From: Candidatus Eiseniibacteriota bacterium | GTDB lineage: Bacteria > Arandabacterota > Arandabacteria > JAGLYR01 | NCBI GenBank assembly: GCA_023132135.1 | Contig: JAGLYR010000246.1 | Span: 1 to 5,862 of the forward strand | DNA: 5,862 nt | Direction of reading: 5' to 3' | Part shown: positions 5,836 to 5,862 of the stretch, piece after piece | How positions within the stretch are numbered: position 1 is the first letter of the stretch | Layout: every line of letters begins with the position of its first letter | Notes under the pieces: generated by a model | What the model saw: only the letters and a program-made list of their open reading frames with translations | The model's database searches: none | Told to the model about the DNA's origin: nothing | Program-made: the position numbers and the translations under genes

Positions 5836-5862
5836 GGTGTGCCTGGACTGCGTTGCGGCGCC

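Overview
The window is GC-rich, roughly 60% by eye, and reads as ordinary chromosomal DNA from a Gram-negative-type bacterium. It has no rRNA, tRNA, CRISPR array, transposase or phage gene. High-GC codon use produces long antisense shadow ORFs opposite every real gene. The heptamer tandem repeats and GC-rich hairpins near the right end are the kind of intergenic material I associate with large environmental genomes (planctomycete-like or FCB-like lineages). That placement comes from memory and is only a weak hint.

Left part (1-1778, minus strand): two genes form a tight operon. A family 2 glycosyltransferase of the ALG5/polyprenyl-phosphate glucosyltransferase type is followed, with an 8-base overlap, by a radical SAM protein of the COG0731 type with a C-terminal winged-helix-like region. 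The region from 1779 to 2008 is a divergent promoter region. It holds a plausible sigma70-like promoter on each strand, one for the operon and one for the gene to the right.

Middle (2009-5322, plus strand): a secreted or lipid-anchored S9-family serine peptidase with a complete Ser-Asp-His triad is followed by a perfect 13-bp hairpin. Next comes a Cys/Met-metabolism PLP enzyme close to methionine gamma-lyase and cystathionine gamma-lyase/synthase. These two genes share a direction but are probably not tightly coupled, because the hairpin sits between them. Peptide breakdown followed by use of sulfur amino acids is a possible functional link, but it is inference.

Right part (5323-5862): a non-coding stretch carries two heptamer tandem tracts, each followed by the same 16-base tail exactly 60 bases apart, then two GC-rich hairpins that look like a dispersed repetitive element. 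A small minus-strand ORF (60 aa) with a good ribosome binding site follows. No clear new biological system is visible. The most unusual structure is the duplicated heptamer-plus-tail module with the adjacent hairpin element.
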